A DNA stretch of 38,458 bases from Beijerinckiaceae bacterium (lineage in GTDB: Bacteria > Pseudomonadota > Alphaproteobacteria > Rhizobiales > Beijerinckiaceae). Every line of letters starts with the position of its first letter. Positions within the stretch are counted from its first letter, which is position 1. Below are positions 16,765 to 24,798 of this stretch, in pieces. The translations under genes were made by a program, and so were the position numbers. The notes beneath the pieces are model-generated. The model was not told the DNA's origin, did not search any database, and saw only the letters and a program-made list of their open reading frames with translations. Location of the stretch: NCBI GenBank assembly GCA_947370975.1, contig CANBNG010000029.1, positions 1 to 38,458 on the forward strand. Direction: 5' to 3'.

Positions 16765-17628
16765 TCAAGGGCGCACGATGACAGGCGCAGCCTCCGCCGG
16801 CGCAACTTCCGGGGCGCGCAGGCGGGCGCGTTCGCCATGGAAATAGGCCTGCAGCCAGGGGTGCTCCGCCTGCAGGATTTCGGCCACAGTGCCGGCCGCG
16901 ATCACGCGGCGGTCGGCCAGCGCGGCAATGCGGTCGCAGATGGAATAGAGGCTGTCGAGATCATGTGTGACCATGAAGACGGTCAGGCCCAGCGTCTTTT
17001 GCAGCGTTGCAATAAGCTGGTCGAATTCGGCCGCGCCGATGGGGTCGAGACCCGAGGTCGGCTCGTCGAGAAAGAGGATTTCGGGGTCGAGCGCCAGAGC
17101 GCGGGCGAGCGCCGCGCGCTTGATCATGCCGCCTGAAAGCTCGGAGGGAAATTTCTCTGCTGCATCGGGATTGAGTCCCACCATGCGGATCTTGAGCATG
17201 GCCAGCTCATCCATGAGGCCCTGCGAGAGATTGAGATATTCGCGCATCGGCACCTGGATGTTCTGGCGCACATTGAGCCCCGAGAACAAGGCGCCATGCT
17301 GGAACAGCACACCCCAGCGCCGCTCCATCGCGCGGTGGTCGGCGCGCCCGAGGCCGGCCAGATCCTGGCCGAACACTTCAATCGTGCCGGAGCGTTGGCG
17401 CACGAGACCCAGCACGCTGCGGGTGAGCACGGATTTGCCCGTCCCCGAGCCGCCGACAAAGCCCAGCACTTCACCGCGCCGCACATCGAGATCGAGATTT
17501 TCCAGAATGACCTTGTCGCCGAAAGCAACCGTCAACCCGCGCACGCGGATGGCGGGGACATCCTTGCCAGCGCCCGGCGAGACTTCGACAACCTGGGGCA
17601 TGAGCGCGCTGTCTATGGCCTGACTCAT
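16765..17628 (-). CDS. MlaF-like ABC transporter ATP-binding protein
   Basis: This 287-aa ATPase is complete: Walker A GGSGTGKS at 59-66, signature LSGGM at 164-168, Walker B ILFLDEP at 184-190, D-loop SGLDP, and the switch His222 in VTHDLDS. Features such as LFQHGALFSGLNVRQN (Q-loop region) and the LSGGMIKRAALARA form group it with MlaF/Ttg2A-type ATPases of MCE systems rather than with amino acid importers. It drives the MlaE-type permease, encoded 8 bp upstream on the same strand. A 107-bp gap without a gene separates it from the downstream MCE protein gene. Confidence 0.95.
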   Translation of the reverse strand: MSQAIDSALMPQVVEVSPGAGKDVPAIRVRGLTVAFGDKVILENLDLDVRRGEVLGFVGGSGTGKSVLTRSVLGLVRQRSGTIEVFGQDLAGLGRADHRAMERRWGVLFQHGALFSGLNVRQNIQVPMREYLNLSQGLMDELAMLKIRMVGLNPDAAEKFPSELSGGMIKRAALARALALDPEILFLDEPTSGLDPIGAAEFDQLIATLQKTLGLTVFMVTHDLDSLYSICDRIAALADRRVIAAGTVAEILQAEHPWLQAYFHGERARLRAPEVAPAEAAPVIVRP

Positions 17629-17636
17629 ATGACCCT

Positions 17637-18812
17637 CTAATAACGGATCGTGGCGAAGAACATGGCGAAAAGTCCATCGACCACGATCACCATGAAGATC
17701 GACTTCACCACCGAGGAGGTGACCTGCCGGCCAAGCGATTCCGCAGACCCCTGAACGGCCAGCCCCTCCATCGCTGCGATCATGCCGATCACCAGCGCCA
17801 TGAAGGGGGCCTTGATGAGGCCAACCAGAAAGGTGTTCAGCGCAATCGCGCTTTGCAGGCGGGCGAGAAACACCTCCGGGCTGATGCCGCCATAGCCCCA
17901 GGCGACCAGCAGGCCGCCGAAAATCGCAGCGAGATCGGAGAGGAAGGTGAGCAGCGGCAGGCTGATGAGCAGCGCCAGAATGCGCGGCATGACGAGCACA
18001 TTGATGGGGTCGAGCCCCATCACGCGCAGCGCATCCACTTCCTCGCGCATTTTCATCGAGCCAAGCTCGGCCGTGATCGCCGAGCCCGAGCGCCCCGCCA
18101 CCATGATCGAGGTGAGCAGCACAGCCAGTTCCCGCAGCACGAGAATGCCGATGAGATCGACGGCAAAGGTCGCCGCGCCGAATTTCTGCAATTGGAAGAT
18201 CGATTGCTGGGCGACGATGCAGCCGACCAGAAAATTGATCAGCGCAATGATGGGCAGGCCACGAAAGGCAAAGGTCTCGATGTGGAAGACAATCGACGTG
18301 CCGCGAAAGCGCGTCGGATTGACCAGCCCCTTGAAGAGCGAGGCCATGACCTCGCCCAGAAAGGCGACGCCAACCAGCATGTTGCGTGCGACGCCCGACA
18401 TGGTCGCGCCAATATCGACCAGAATATTGATGAGCAGCGAGGACGGCTGCGCCTTTGGCGCGTCATAGGCGCGAAACTGCGCTTCGGTGAGCAGCAGGTC
18501 GAGTTCGGGGCGCACCGCATCATAGCTGATCTTTGCGTTGGCCTGCTCGATTGCGTTGCGGCTGCGCTGGATGAGCCAGGCGCCTGCGGTATCGACGCGC
18601 TCCACGCGGCCAAGATCGATCACCACCTCGCGCGCGCCGGCGCTAGCCGCCACAAGCGCACCCGCCGCCGACTCAAGCACCGCCGAACCCTCGATGGTCC
18701 AGGCGCCGGTCAGCGTCAGTCGCAGGCTGTCGCCCTTGTGGTCGCTCGAAAAAGCCGGTTCAGACCCCATGCGCTCAGGCGCTCCCGCAGGATGATTGGC
18801 ATGTCTGGTCAT
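17637..18812 (-). CDS. MlaE-like permease with N-terminal STAS domain
   Basis: This protein is 391 aa from ATG 18812. Residues about 28-118 form a STAS-type domain (LRLTLTGAWTIEG...VVIDLGRVERVDTAGAWL). The rest is a five-to-six-helix MlaE permease with the family stretch ELGSMKMREEVDALRVMGLD and VMPRILALLISLPLLTFLSDL. In E. coli the STAS protein MlaB is separate; here it is fused to the permease, as in many alphaproteobacteria. Together with the next three genes it forms an MCE lipid ABC system at the inner membrane. Start choice is uncertain: TTG at 18863 abuts the previous stop codon, and ATG 18770 is also possible; none has a strong ribosome binding site. Confidence 0.92.
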   Translation of the reverse strand: MTRHANHPAGAPERMGSEPAFSSDHKGDSLRLTLTGAWTIEGSAVLESAAGALVAASAGAREVVIDLGRVERVDTAGAWLIQRSRNAIEQANAKISYDAVRPELDLLLTEAQFRAYDAPKAQPSSLLINILVDIGATMSGVARNMLVGVAFLGEVMASLFKGLVNPTRFRGTSIVFHIETFAFRGLPIIALINFLVGCIVAQQSIFQLQKFGAATFAVDLIGILVLRELAVLLTSIMVAGRSGSAITAELGSMKMREEVDALRVMGLDPINVLVMPRILALLISLPLLTFLSDLAAIFGGLLVAWGYGGISPEVFLARLQSAIALNTFLVGLIKAPFMALVIGMIAAMEGLAVQGSAESLGRQVTSSVVKSIFMVIVVDGLFAMFFATIRY

Positions 18813-18863
18813 AAGGCCCGCAGGGCCACAAGTCGAGGCAGGCAAAAGCACAGGCGACGCCAA

Positions 18864-19298
18864 TCATGCTTTGCCCGGCATGGTGATGTCGGGCTGTTCC
18901 TCTCCGGCGCGTGCGCGGGTGAGCCAGAGCCAGCGCGTCCAGGTGAGCGCCTCGGGCGCATTGTCGCGATACCAGGTGGCATGGCGCAGACGCCCGGTCG
19001 TGGCGTCAAAGGTGAGGCTTTCAGGCCCGTTATCGGCGCGAAAGAGCCCGCCATCGCGAAAGTAATGGACCTCCTGCACGCGACCGCTGTCGAGATCGTA
19101 ATAGACCGCGGCGGGTCCATCCAGGCGGTGCAATCGCCCTTGGCAATACCAGAGCTCGAAGGCGACCGCGCCATCCAGCGTCCGGTGCATGATCGCGGCC
19201 GGGCCATCCTCGCGGTGGGGACGATCATCGAGCAGCCAGAGCTCGGTAAACACAGGGCCCTCTTCCTCAATGCGATATTCCAGCATGGGCGCAGACAA
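18864..19298 (-). CDS. HRxDGPA-repeat protein of unknown function
   Basis: This 144-aa soluble protein is built from about four tandem units of roughly 29 residues. Their shared core is seen at HREDGPAA (28-35), HRLDGPAA (57-64), FRADNGPES (86-94) and a degenerate YRDNAPEA (110-117). Each is preceded by an aromatic strand such as ELWYCQGR or HYFRDGGL. The pattern resembles MORN/YwqK-like beta-hairpin repeats, often seen as antitoxin or structural modules, but I cannot assign a function. The start is TTG at 19298 (GGAG nine bases upstream) or ATG at 19286. It stands immediately upstream of the MlaE-like gene on the same strand, so it may share its transcript. Confidence 0.75.
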   Translation of the reverse strand: MSAPMLEYRIEEEGPVFTELWLLDDRPHREDGPAAIMHRTLDGAVAFELWYCQGRLHRLDGPAAVYYDLDSGRVQEVHYFRDGGLFRADNGPESLTFDATTGRLRHATWYRDNAPEALTWTRWLWLTRARAGEEQPDITMPGKA

Positions 19299-19329
19299 GG
19301 GGCGGCTCTCCAGAGGAGCGCGCCGGGAT

Positions 19330-19947
19330 TCATTCCATCACGGCGGCTTTCAGAATGCAGACCATGGTGGCATGGGCCGGCTTTTTTGTCGTGTTACGGA
19401 TGATGTGGGGCCGGTCGCAGCGATAGCGCAAGGTGTCGCCCGCCTTGGCGCGCTCGATCACGCCCGCAACTTCGACCTCCAGCTCGCCCGAGATCACCGA
19501 CAGGCTTTCCACCGAGCCGCGCTGATGGGGATCGGATTCGAGCACGCCGCCGGGCTCGGCCTGAAAATCATACCATTGCAGCCATTCGACCGTCTTGATC
19601 CAGCCGATGATGCCAAGCCGGCATTTGCCATCATCCGAGAGCAGGATCGGCGTGTCGCCCTTGGTGGATCGTTCGAGGAATGGCTCATCCTCGGCCGCCT
19701 GCAGGACGCGCTCGATGGATACGTCCAGCGCCTGGGCGAGCCGCCAGATCGTGGCAAGCGTCGGATTGGTCTCGTTGCGCTCGATCTGGCTGATGATCGA
19801 TTTGGCAACACCCGATTGCTCGGACAATTCGGAAAGGGAGAGGTTATAGGCCTTGCGCAACCGCTGCACGGTCTTGCCGAGCTGGCCGGAAATCGCGAGC
19901 GCGCCAGCCTCCAGCGCCTTGACCTTGTCGCGACCCTCGACGCCCAT
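19330..19947 (-). CDS. XRE-family transcriptional regulator with C-terminal cupin domain
   Basis: This 205-aa regulator has a helix-turn-helix at about residues 24-80 (LSELSEQSGVAKSIISQIER, then NPTLATIWRLAQAL) and a cupin sensor domain at about 125-200 (WYDFQAEPGGVLESDPHQ ... SVISGELEVEV ... AGDTLRYRCDRPHIIRN). This MerR-unlike 'HTH_3 + cupin_2' architecture is common among repressors and activators of amino acid, polyamine or sugar metabolism. The ATG at 19947 is chosen because the upstream in-frame stretch overlaps the neighbouring exporter's non-coding tail and does not look like protein. The adjacent DMT exporter gene, 70 bp upstream on the same strand, is the most likely target, by proximity only. 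Confidence 0.92.
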   Translation of the reverse strand: MGVEGRDKVKALEAGALAISGQLGKTVQRLRKAYNLSLSELSEQSGVAKSIISQIERNETNPTLATIWRLAQALDVSIERVLQAAEDEPFLERSTKGDTPILLSDDGKCRLGIIGWIKTVEWLQWYDFQAEPGGVLESDPHQRGSVESLSVISGELEVEVAGVIERAKAGDTLRYRCDRPHIIRNTTKKPAHATMVCILKAAVME

Positions 19948-20017
19948 ATCCCAAACACTCCGCTGACGTGGTGTTCCTGATAATAGCCGATTTCGTTTGG
20001 AATACAGAACGGAATTT

Positions 20018-20932
20018 TCAGCCCTTGCGCGCCCGCCGCTCCGTATAAATCGCCAGCAGGCCGCCAAAGGCGATGATCGAGGCCCCGACCATGGCAATCG
20101 GCGCTGGCACTTCGGCAAACATGAAAAAGCCGAGGATCAGCGCCCAGATCATCGAGGTGTAATCGAAACAGGCGACGATGGAGGCATCCGTATAGCGGTA
20201 GCTCTGCGTCATCAGGATCTGCCCGGCCCCGCCCAGAAGGCCGGTGCAGATCAGCGGCCACCAATCGCCTGCCGCAGGCCAGACCCAGGCCTGCGACTGG
20301 ATGGCCGCCCCCAGCGGCCAGGCCGGGCTCCAGACCTCGGCTGCCATAATGACGAAAAAGCTCGCGAGCGTCGTCGTCGACTGGAAGTAGAAGACGATGG
20401 CGCCTGTGTCTTCGCTGCGCGTCAGGCGGCGCGTCTGGATCATCGCGATGGACACCAGCACCGCGCCGAAAAAGGCGCAGAGCGCGCCAATTGCGCTGCC
20501 GCCCTGCCCGTCGGTGAGATGCTCCCACAGCATCACCATGACGCCGCCAAAGCCGATCATCACCGCAGCCCAGCGCGTCAGCGTCACTTTCTCGCGCAGC
20601 AGCAGCGCCGCAAAGACCACCACCAGAAGCGGCCCGGCATAGCCGATGGCGGTGACGTCAGCCAGCGGCAGAAGCCCATAGGCGGCAAACATGAGAAACA
20701 TGCTGCCCACGCCCGCAAACGAGCGCACGAGATGTCCACCGAGCCATTTCGTCTTCAGCGCGCGCGGGAAATCGCCGCGCCACAGCAGCCAGAAGACGAG
20801 CACGAAAAGCGCAAAGAACGAGCGGAAGAAGACCAGTTCGGCAGTCGGATAGGCGCTATAATATTTGACGAGCGCCAACATGCCCGAAAAGAAAAAGGTC
20901 GATGCGATCTTGAAGGCAATGCCGGTCAGCAT
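20018..20932 (-). CDS. EamA/DMT-family drug/metabolite exporter
   Basis: This 304-aa membrane protein has about ten hydrophobic helices arranged as two EamA repeats. The first contains FFFSGMLALVKYYSAYPTAE and FFRSFFALFVLVFWLLW; the second begins near residue 150 and includes ATTLASFFVIMAAE-like and DASIVACFDYTSMIWALIL segments. Proteins of this type export amino acids, nucleotides or other metabolites across the inner membrane; the substrate cannot be told. The ATG at 20932 has an A/G-rich context upstream. The XRE-cupin regulator gene follows on the same strand. Ends in ERRARKG, a basic cytoplasmic tail. Confidence 0.93.
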   Translation of the reverse strand: MLTGIAFKIASTFFFSGMLALVKYYSAYPTAELVFFRSFFALFVLVFWLLWRGDFPRALKTKWLGGHLVRSFAGVGSMFLMFAAYGLLPLADVTAIGYAGPLLVVVFAALLLREKVTLTRWAAVMIGFGGVMVMLWEHLTDGQGGSAIGALCAFFGAVLVSIAMIQTRRLTRSEDTGAIVFYFQSTTTLASFFVIMAAEVWSPAWPLGAAIQSQAWVWPAAGDWWPLICTGLLGGAGQILMTQSYRYTDASIVACFDYTSMIWALILGFFMFAEVPAPIAMVGASIIAFGGLLAIYTERRARKG

Positions 20933-21071
20933 GGATCAGACCGCGCCTCGGGGCGCGCAGGCTCTGCGCTTGAAAGTGCCCGACAGGCTCATGGCTTGCA
21001 TCCCGGCGCCAAAGCAGCGCGCCGCACAATGGGCTGAGCGGCCGCGTGGAGCAAGCGGCAGATTGCAGGCC

Positions 21072-21482
21072 TCAGCCTGCTTGATCGAGAAAGGGGCGCG
21101 GCTCGATGAGTCGCTGTTCGATGCGCCGACGCTCTTTTGCATCGAGAAGAATTTGCCCCTCGATCTGGGACGGACGCGCACTCAGGGGCGCACGGGGAAT
21201 CTGGCGCATGATGTCATCGAGCTTCTGCGCCAGATCTGATGCTGCCGCGTGAAACCGCGAGAGATCGTAGGCCGCCCTGTCATCTGACACGACAACGTGA
21301 TGACTGGCGAGCGCGCGCTCCAGGCGTTGGAGCGCGACGAGCAGACGTTCGGTCTCGCTCACGCGCTGGCGGCGCGCATGTTCGTTGAGAAACCAGCGCC
21401 CACGCGCCGTTTCCATCACCGCAGCTTCGAGCGTCTCGAAGTTGGCGTCTTGCAAGGGATCTGATGCGGGAAGTGCAGACAT
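21072..21482 (-). CDS. Conserved hypothetical protein, 136 aa
   Basis: The product begins MSALPASDPLQDANFETLEAAVMETARGRWFLNEHARRQR (shown here only as a landmark: DANFETLEAAVMETARGRWF, residues 13-32). This start recurs in many Hyphomicrobiales proteins of unknown function. The rest is helical and charged (ETERLLVALQRLERALASH, DLAQKLDDIMRQI) without membrane segments. Database entries for such proteins are sometimes labelled CheZ-like, but I see no catalytic signature. It precedes the EamA exporter gene with 139 bp between, and follows a cytochrome gene group with an 88-bp gap. ATG at 21482. Confidence 0.75.
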   Translation of the reverse strand: MSALPASDPLQDANFETLEAAVMETARGRWFLNEHARRQRVSETERLLVALQRLERALASHHVVVSDDRAAYDLSRFHAAASDLAQKLDDIMRQIPRAPLSARPSQIEGQILLDAKERRRIEQRLIEPRPFLDQAG

Positions 21483-21570
21483 GAATCAAGGCGCTCACGA
21501 ATCGAACACGCGCCTCAGTTTCTTCGCATCGAGCAAGAAATCAAGCTACCGCAAGGGGATCGGTCAAGCT

Positions 21571-22509
21571 TCAGTCAACCTTCGAGGCTTGCTTGGCAGG
21601 CCTCGGCGGGCCTTCGCGGGCGGGCAGGCTCTTGAGATATTCTGCCATCGCATCACGATCGGCTTTCGGCAGCGACGACGTGTTCTTGACCACCGCCGCC
21701 ATCGAACCGCCGACGGAATCGTAATCGGGCGTGAAGCCAGTCGCCAGCAATTCGGACACATCCGCCCGCGACCAGGCGCCAAGCCCCTTGGCCGTGATGT
21801 TGGGAACAAAGCCATGCCCTTCGGGATCGGGCCCGCCCGCAAAGCGCTGCGCGGCAATGATGCCGCCGATGGGATTGCGCGGCGAATGGCATTCTGCGCA
21901 ATGGCCCAAAGCCTCAACGAGATAATGACCGCGATTCCACGCCTCGCTCTGCACCGGCTCCGGCTTGAGCGGCGTGGTATCGAGATAGAGCCATTTCCAG
22001 AGGCCGAGGCCGCGACGGATCGTGAAGGGAAACTGCAGGTCGTGGCTCGCCGCCTTGCCCTCAACCGCCGGCAGGCTGCGCAGATAGACCATCAGATCGC
22101 GCACATCCTCGATTTTGGCATGCGCATAGGTCGTGTAGGGAAAGGCAGGATAATAATGCGCGCCCTCGGGCGAGACGCCGCGCAGCATGGCATTGGCAAG
22201 ATCAGCGACTTTCCACGCGCCAATGCCGTCACGCGGATGGGATGAAATATTGGGCGCGACAAAGGTGCCGAAGGGCGATGTCAGCGCGAAACCGCCACCA
22301 AGCACCGTGCGCTCGCTTTGGCCCGGTGTCATATGGCAGGAGGCGCAGCCGCCCGCATTGAAAACGATCTCGCCGCGCGCCCTGTCGCCGCCGCTCTCCA
22401 GCGCCGCGCCATCCTGCGCGCTCACCGCCGCGCCGGGGGCCGTGAGCCACCAGAAGACGCCAAGGCCAAGAGCGCAGAGCAGAGCGAGGCTGAAGACAAG
22501 ACGTTTCAT
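21571..22509 (-). CDS. Diheme c-type cytochrome
   Basis: This 312-aa protein has an N-terminal membrane anchor or signal (MKRLVFSLALLCALGLGVFW) and two haem-binding CxxCH motifs, CASCH at 55-59 and CAECH at 204-208. Each belongs to a class I cytochrome c domain with a downstream Met-ligand region. The sequence GTFVAPNISSHPRDGIGAW and the tail NITAKGLGAWSRADVSELL are typical of the cytochrome subunits of periplasmic alcohol/gluconate dehydrogenases and of other diheme electron carriers. The ATG at 22509 is chosen over an in-frame start at 22620, which lies in the preceding repeat. It follows a cytochrome c' gene; no partner dehydrogenase is in the window. Confidence 0.93.
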   Translation of the reverse strand: MKRLVFSLALLCALGLGVFWWLTAPGAAVSAQDGAALESGGDRARGEIVFNAGGCASCHMTPGQSERTVLGGGFALTSPFGTFVAPNISSHPRDGIGAWKVADLANAMLRGVSPEGAHYYPAFPYTTYAHAKIEDVRDLMVYLRSLPAVEGKAASHDLQFPFTIRRGLGLWKWLYLDTTPLKPEPVQSEAWNRGHYLVEALGHCAECHSPRNPIGGIIAAQRFAGGPDPEGHGFVPNITAKGLGAWSRADVSELLATGFTPDYDSVGGSMAAVVKNTSSLPKADRDAMAEYLKSLPAREGPPRPAKQASKVD

Positions 22510-22534
22510 TGCAAGATCCTGATCGCCGGGAGGC

Positions 22535-22560
22535 CCTTCCCCCGCGGCTGCGGGAGAAGG
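22535..22560. repeat. Palindromic hairpin, remnant of CCTTCTCCC-type intergenic repeat
   Basis: CCTTC-c-CCCGC (22535-22545) pairs with GCGGG-a-GAAGG (22550-22560) around the loop GGCT. A shorter direct copy of the right arm (GGGAGAAGG) follows at 22568-22576. It sits between the two cytochrome genes and resembles the first hairpin of the element at 24674. Confidence 0.6.
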
Positions 22561-22586
22561 CTTTCGGGAGAAGGTTTGAAGAAGCG

Positions 22587-23024
22587 TCAGTTCTTCTTGG
22601 CGCGATAATTCTCGTGGCAACCGCCGCAGGCGCGCGCGACACCCGGGAAATTGGCCTTGAAGCTGGCCTCATCCTTGATGGAGGCCTGAGCGGCCGTCGC
22701 CTCGCTCTCGAACTTCGCCCATTTCGCATCGAAATCGGCCTTGTCCGTCCAGACTTTCGGCATTGCAGCCGTATCGTGACCGACATTGGAGCCAGCCGGG
22801 AAAAGTGTCGGCGCTTTCTTGCCGACATCTGCAAAGGTCTTGAGCGTCGCCTGCACTGCGCTCAGTTCGAAGGGCGCTTCACCCTTGAGCATGGCGCCGG
22901 GCGCACGCGCGGACTGGCTCAGGCTCTTCATGAGCTGCTGACGCTCGGCAATCGGATCGCTCTGGGCGAATGCGCCGGTAGCGCAGGCCAGCAAGGCAGT
23001 GGCGGCAAGCAAGTGACGGATCAT
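22587..23024 (-). CDS. Cytochrome c' (class II c-type cytochrome)
   Basis: This 145-aa periplasmic cytochrome has a signal peptide (MIRHLLAATALLACATGAFA, cleavage after Ala20) and a four-helix bundle. The single haem motif CGGCH lies at 133-137 near the C-terminus (ACGGCHENYRAKK), the defining position for class II. Cytochromes c' bind NO and CO and may protect against nitric oxide or act in electron transfer. ATG 23024 has the good ribosome binding site GAGGAG; a longer frame up to 23414 is only the reverse reading of the rhodanese gene region. The diheme cytochrome gene follows at 22509, 77 bp further. Confidence 0.95.
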   Translation of the reverse strand: MIRHLLAATALLACATGAFAQSDPIAERQQLMKSLSQSARAPGAMLKGEAPFELSAVQATLKTFADVGKKAPTLFPAGSNVGHDTAAMPKVWTDKADFDAKWAKFESEATAAQASIKDEASFKANFPGVARACGGCHENYRAKKN

Positions 23025-23124
23025 GCAATAAACTCCTCGAAAGGCGATACAGCCTGACTGTAACGCAGGATTTGGCGCGGACATGGCGGCTCCAGCACGG
23101 GAAGCCGTAACAAGATCGTGAAGC

Positions 23125-23445
23125 TCAGCGGGCGACCGGTTCGCCAGCCTGAAGCCAGGCGTTGAGGCTGCCCTCGAAATGGGTGTGAATGTCCGCGCGA
23201 CCCGCGCCCTGCGCCATCTGCAGGCCCTGCAAGGTGCGGCGGCCAGACTGGCAGGAGAGCACGACCGGCTTGTCGCTCGGCAAGGCCGCAGGATCGAAGG
23301 CCGAGAGCGGCATGTTGAGCGCGCCCGGAATATGGCCCGCCGCATATTCATGGGGCTCACGCACATCCACGAGATGGATCGAATGGTCCGCCAAGCCCTG
23401 CTTGACCTCCTCAAGACTCACCACATCCACGCGAACACCAGCCAT
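23125..23445 (-). CDS. Single-domain rhodanese
   Basis: This 106-aa protein has the rhodanese landmarks LVDVREPHEYAAGHIPGALN (residues 25-44) and the active-site loop CQSGRR (65-70), with Cys65 as the sulfur carrier. It is short enough to be a GlpE/PspE-type sulfurtransferase with no signal peptide, so probably cytoplasmic. Such proteins take sulfane sulfur from thiosulfate, persulfides or similar donors. It lies between an anion transporter pair and a cytochrome c' gene on the same strand, a setting that would fit sulfur-compound handling. Confidence 0.94.
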   Translation of the reverse strand: MAGVRVDVVSLEEVKQGLADHSIHLVDVREPHEYAAGHIPGALNMPLSAFDPAALPSDKPVVLSCQSGRRTLQGLQMAQGAGRADIHTHFEGSLNAWLQAGEPVAR

Positions 23446-23507
23446 GCCATCCTCCTGTCGTCTCGATATGCGCTTTTTAACCCGGACCGGGCCCTATGGG
23501 AAACCGC

Positions 23508-24059
23508 TCAATGGGCAAGATAAAGATCGATATTGAAGGCAAGCGCCCCGATCAGCAGCAGTGCGAAGGGGTGGGTCTTTGGCCGCCAGGTCAAAGCGCC
23601 CGCCACCAGCGCGGCAAGCCCCCAGGACAAGGGCCCCGCATCGGCGAGCCGGAAGATCGCGATGACGCCGGCAAACATCAGCCCTGTGCCGATGGGCGCG
23701 AGGCCGGTCTCCAGCGCCGTGTGCCAATCCGCGCCACGATAGCGGTTCCACACTTTCGACACGCCAAGGCAGAGGATGGACGAGGGCAGGAAGAGCGCCG
23801 CCGTCGCGATGAACGCGCCGGCCCAGCCTGCGACCTTCCAGCCGATCACGGTGGCCAGCATCGAGCCCGGACCCGGCGCCACCCGCGCAATGGCGAAAAG
23901 CTCCACGAATTCGCGCGCGCTCATCCAATGCTGGACATCGACAGCCTCGCGCTGGATCGGCGCGAAAATGCTCGGGCCTCCGCCGATGGCCACCAGCGAG
24001 AACGGCACGAAGACCGCCATGAGCGAGAGATAGGCGGAGAGTTGGGAATCCTCACGCAT
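23508..24059 (-). CDS. Chromate/anion transporter, CHR family short-chain subunit 2
   Basis: This 183-aa protein has about six hydrophobic helices and the CHR landmarks FSLVAIGGGPSIFAPIQREA and FAIARVAPGPGSMLATVIGW. In the short-chain (monodomain) CHR type, two adjacent genes encode the two halves found fused in long ChrA. Its partner ends at 24052, overlapping this start by 8 bp, which indicates translational coupling. Family members export chromate, or transport sulfate-like anions. In the inner membrane the two chains would form a heterodimer. Confidence 0.92.
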   Translation of the reverse strand: MREDSQLSAYLSLMAVFVPFSLVAIGGGPSIFAPIQREAVDVQHWMSAREFVELFAIARVAPGPGSMLATVIGWKVAGWAGAFIATAALFLPSSILCLGVSKVWNRYRGADWHTALETGLAPIGTGLMFAGVIAIFRLADAGPLSWGLAALVAGALTWRPKTHPFALLLIGALAFNIDLYLAH

Positions 24060-24624
24060 GGTCGCGCGCCTTTCTCGGCCAGACAGCCGCCACGCTCAGC
24101 GGGCCGATGATGAGCACCACCGGCACAAGCGGCCATTGGAAAATGCCCACGGCAACGAAAGTGGCGATCATCGCAATGGTGGGCGCAAGCTTGCGCACGA
24201 CGCGCTGCGCGCCGACGATGCCGATCCGCATGTTAAGCCCCACCGCCGCCGCCGCAACGCCATCGACGCAGGCCTGCAGCACCGGGTAATCGGCCACATA
24301 ATGATAGAGAATGGCGACCAGCACGCAGATGACGGTCGGGCCTGCGAGCAAGGCAAAAAGCGTCGTCGTCGCGCCCCAGCCACCGCGAATGCGATAGCCG
24401 ACATAAACGCAGAGATTGGTGACATTGGCGCCCGGAAGCACCTGCGCCAGCGCAATGCCGGACAGAAAATCGTCATTCTCCATCCAGCGATATTGGTGGA
24501 CGACCTGCCGATGAATCCAGCCCGTAAGCCCACCGCCGAAGGAGAAAACACCCGTCCAGAAAAACACCCGCGCCAGCTCAAGCAGCGAGGGGGGTGGCCC
24601 TTTGGGGACGGCAGCATCTGTCAT
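24052..24624 (-). CDS. Chromate/anion transporter, CHR family short-chain subunit 1
   Basis: This 190-aa protein has the CHR motifs FFWTGVFSFGGGLTGWIHRQ and GIALAQVLPGANVTNLCVYV, plus four further hydrophobic helices. It is the N-terminal-type half of a two-gene CHR transporter. ATG 24624 gives the conserved N-terminus (MTDAAVPKG followed by LLELARVFFWTG); an in-frame start at 24672 lacks support. No chrB or regulator gene adjoins it, so chromate resistance is not certain. With the downstream rhodanese it could handle sulfur oxyanions instead. Confidence 0.92.
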   Translation of the reverse strand: MTDAAVPKGPPPSLLELARVFFWTGVFSFGGGLTGWIHRQVVHQYRWMENDDFLSGIALAQVLPGANVTNLCVYVGYRIRGGWGATTTLFALLAGPTVICVLVAILYHYVADYPVLQACVDGVAAAAVGLNMRIGIVGAQRVVRKLAPTIAMIATFVAVGIFQWPLVPVVLIIGPLSVAAVWPRKARDHA

Positions 24625-24673
24625 GGGCGATTCGCACCTTGTTGTTATCCCTCCACCATAGAGCGTGTGCACT

Positions 24674-24721
24674 CCTTCTCCCAGAGGGAGAAGGTGTCAT
24701 GCGAAGCATGACGGATGAGGG
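24674..24721 (+). repeat. Bipartite palindromic intergenic repeat (copy 1 of inverted pair)
   Basis: Hairpin CCTTCTCCC-aga-GGGAGAAGG (24674-24694) is followed by a second, GTCATGC-gaa-GCATGAC (24696-24712), then GGATGAGGGG. It has the same hairpin-hairpin-G-rich-tail layout as the elements at 7865 and 7983 but a different sequence. It belongs to the widespread rhizobial intergenic palindrome class. Confidence 0.75.
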
Positions 24722-24745
24722 GTAGGCATCTCAGAAAGATCGCAG

Positions 24746-24790
24746 CCCCTCACCCGGCCGCTCTGCGGCCACCCTCGCCCATGGGAGAGG
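24746..24790 (-). repeat. Bipartite palindromic intergenic repeat (copy 2, inverted)
   Basis: On the - strand it reads CCTCTCCCATGGGCGAGG, then the palindrome GGCCGC-aga-GCGGCC, then a GGTGAGGGG tail, mirroring the copy at 24674-24721. The pair fills the gap between the chromate transporter gene and the end of the glycerate kinase gene, both on the - strand, and probably ends the latter's transcript. Confidence 0.72.
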
Positions 24791-24798
24791 GTTATTCG

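Noticed and set aside
17853..19403. 516-codon + strand frame across the MlaE-like gene
   Set aside because: It is antisense to a permease with clear MlaE and STAS motifs; the product is charged low-complexity sequence.
23025..23414. Extension of the cytochrome c' frame into the rhodanese region
   Set aside because: The signal peptide and ribosome binding site at 23024 define the start; the rest is an out-of-frame reading of the rhodanese gene.
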